Shown in pieces: positions 40,501 to 41,948 of a DNA stretch of 41,948 nucleotides (its first letter is position 1; each line of letters opens with the position of its first letter). The position numbers were made by a program, and so were the translations under genes. The notes under the pieces are model-generated. The model did not search any database, was not told where the DNA came from, and saw nothing but the letters and a program-made list of their open reading frames with translations. This stretch comes from Acrasis kona (lineage: Eukaryota > Heterolobosea > Eutetramitea > Acrasida > Acrasidae), in the NCBI GenBank assembly GCA_026419775.2, contig JAOPGA020001177.1, positions 1 to 41,948 of the forward strand. The letters are read 5' to 3'.

Positions 40501-41948
40501 GTGAGCGACGATGATGCTGCTCAGGTGGCCGTTGCGCTCGGCGACTTGTTGAAATCCAATCCTCAGTTATTAGGAATTTACTTGTACCATACCTATCACG
40601 AGAGCTTGGTGAGCATGGATACCGCCAACATGTGCGAGGTGGAGGTGCCGTCGTCGTTGGCATCTAGTTCTGCTGTTCATCATTCCGCCAGTCAATCGGT
40701 GGACGTGTCTGCTCTGTTATCGGCGGCATCGACTTCGACCCCTGGTGGCGTCGATTCGTTGGCTAGTATTTCTACGTCGCCGATACCATCGCCCAATAAT
40801 CCATCGTCTCCCTACCAAACGCCAATCGGAGCCAAAAAGAAACAAAAACAACAACAAGCACAATTGGAGGAATACGAGACCAAGAAGAAACAATTCGATC
40901 AATTATTTGCATCGAGAATTCCGTTCATCAATGCATGCTTCTTGAGAGCCATACGCGATGCATTGTTGATTCATCTGGACGCATGGATCAATCAAGTGAT
41001 CAAGCCAGGAGTGTTGTTGTGGAACATGTTGGTTCATTTGCAATTACACGATGATCCCGCCACTCATCACTTGACCACCATCAAATCGCCCAGCGTTCAA
41101 ATGAGACAAGACGCTCATTCCATCCTGCACCACTGCTGCAAGAATCAACAATTGAACATTCGCTCCGATGATTTGAAGCTCATCGCCACCGATAACAATG
41201 ACGATGGATCGGTGCATCACCACTGTGCAGTGTTATATTCCAAACGAGTATCACAAACAGCATGGAGGATGATTAGCGACGTCATGGTGGAATTGGATCG
41301 CATGATGGACATGATGGACGAGAGGAGCAGGACGGACATGTTGGGCTTGGTGGCTCCATGGTGCGCTCACTATGGCAAGCTATTACTGTCCAACGATTAC
41401 GTCGCATGCGAAATTGTATTGGATTCGCTATGGAACATTACCAAAAAGTATCACGACGTGAATGGATCGGATATCAATCGAGTGGATCAGAGACCATCGC
41501 CTGCATCCAGTCAAGTGCCCTATCGTCACCTCATCATGAATTGTTGGACCTCGTTGACTCGTGGCAAGGACGAATGCGATCAGGTCATGAGCAGGTTGAC
41601 CGATTATATTTTGGATCAATACGCATTGGAATACGATCAATACAGAAGACACGTGAATCAAGGCAATGCGGCTGTTCAAGTCCACAACGCAAGCATATTG
41701 AATCAATTGCCCATCAACAATAGTCAACGCCAAGCAAGGTGCGTGATGGCGTACGTCGCAAGACAAGATGCGAAATCGGTGGTCAAACAATTGTGCAAGT
41801 ACCAAAGAGATTATCAAATCACGTCGCTGCCCGATGCTTATGAATTGGCGCTCAATCAATTGTATCAGAACGGAATGGAAGATTATGCTTATCCCATCAT
41901 TACTCACAAGGAACTATCGAGCATGCACTTGTTGGTTCACGTCGCTTA
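37582..41948 (+). CDS. fry: Furry/Mor2/Tao3-like giant scaffold, 5' part (partial)
   Basis: Six exons can be joined in phase: 37582-37879, 37918-38071, 38109-38305, 38346-38672, 38714-38870 and 38910 to beyond the window, with introns of 38, 37, 40, 41 and 39 nt. About 1390 residues are visible, nearly all alpha-helical HEAT-like sequence. Features resembling Furry are the region RKRLIACCITYTLLPDRDVC, and near 41270-41620 QTAWRMISDVMVELDRM, TDMLGLVAPWCAHYG, IVLDSLWNITKKYHDVNG and LIMNCWTSLTRGKDECDQVM, which parallels Furry's LxPW ... VLxNLxxxTxKY ... lWxxL ... N order. Furry proteins are NDR-kinase scaffolds for polarity and morphogenesis. Sequence identity looks low, so another giant HEAT protein is possible. 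The C-terminus lies outside. A Ser/Pro/Gln insert occupies about 40640-40870. Confidence 0.6.

Noticed and set aside
41428-41907. 159-codon minus-strand frame
   Set aside because: It is antisense to the long open exon of the Furry-like gene, which is supported by in-phase splicing over six exons.
1-41948. tRNA, rRNA or CRISPR features
   Set aside because: A read-through of both strands found no tRNA T-loop/anticodon arrangement, no rRNA segment, and no regularly spaced direct repeats.

Overview
The window is a stretch of nuclear DNA from a unicellular eukaryote. It is AT-rich, carries many spliceosomal introns that are mostly 37-47 nt long with CTAAC-like branch sites, and mixes compact housekeeping genes with decayed mobile DNA. 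A short RWP-RK-like protein, a Mei2-like RNA-binding protein, Gln/Asn-rich proteins and an RNF5-type ligase would fit an amoebozoan, perhaps a dictyostelid. I hold the lineage only loosely, because no rRNA or organelle marker is present.

There are two landscapes. From 1 to about 17.1 kb lies a transposon graveyard. It holds a TET/JBP-like 2OG-Fe(II) oxygenase fragment (1738-2296, minus). Next to it is a well-preserved PIF/Harbinger-type transposon gene set: a C2HC/Cys-rich ORF with a (KKKKEEE)n helix, a DDE_Tnp_4 transposase, and a third protein whose N-terminus copies the histone H3 tail. Further on are LINE 3' ends with an RNase H domain (two copies), a foldback element studded with small perfect palindromes (8184-9169), a decayed DUF7869-like DDE transposon (about 11.0-13.1 kb), a second, degenerate Harbinger-like element with clear ends (13569-15519, AAT target duplication), and a low-complexity NQGD-repeat relic (about 16.0-16.3 kb).

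From 17.2 kb to the end the DNA is gene-dense. In order: glycosylasparaginase (with an odd in-frame TAA), RNF5/RNF185-like E3 ligase, F-box multi-pass membrane protein, proteasome subunit Rpn6/PSMD11, a coiled-coil protein, a small basic/Ser-rich protein, eL15, a Mei2-like three-RRM protein, TAF10, a METTL21-type methyltransferase, eL33 (RPL35A), a PPR-like organellar protein, a small RWP-RK-like protein, an unrecognised 441-residue protein, cohesin Rad21/Scc1, a class IV-like histone deacetylase and the 5' part of a very large Furry/Mor2/Tao3-like protein that runs off the window. Neighbours are packed head-to-head or tail-to-tail: TAF10 and the methyltransferase start 9 bp apart, and the Rpn6 and coiled-coil genes end 10 bp apart.

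The genes do not form an operon or pathway, although several are chromatin or gene-expression factors (TAF10, Rad21, HDAC, Mei2-like, RWP-RK). The strongest candidate for something undescribed is the transposon-borne H3-tail mimic, possibly part of one mobile unit with the adjacent 2OG oxygenase. Second is the palindrome-array foldback element.
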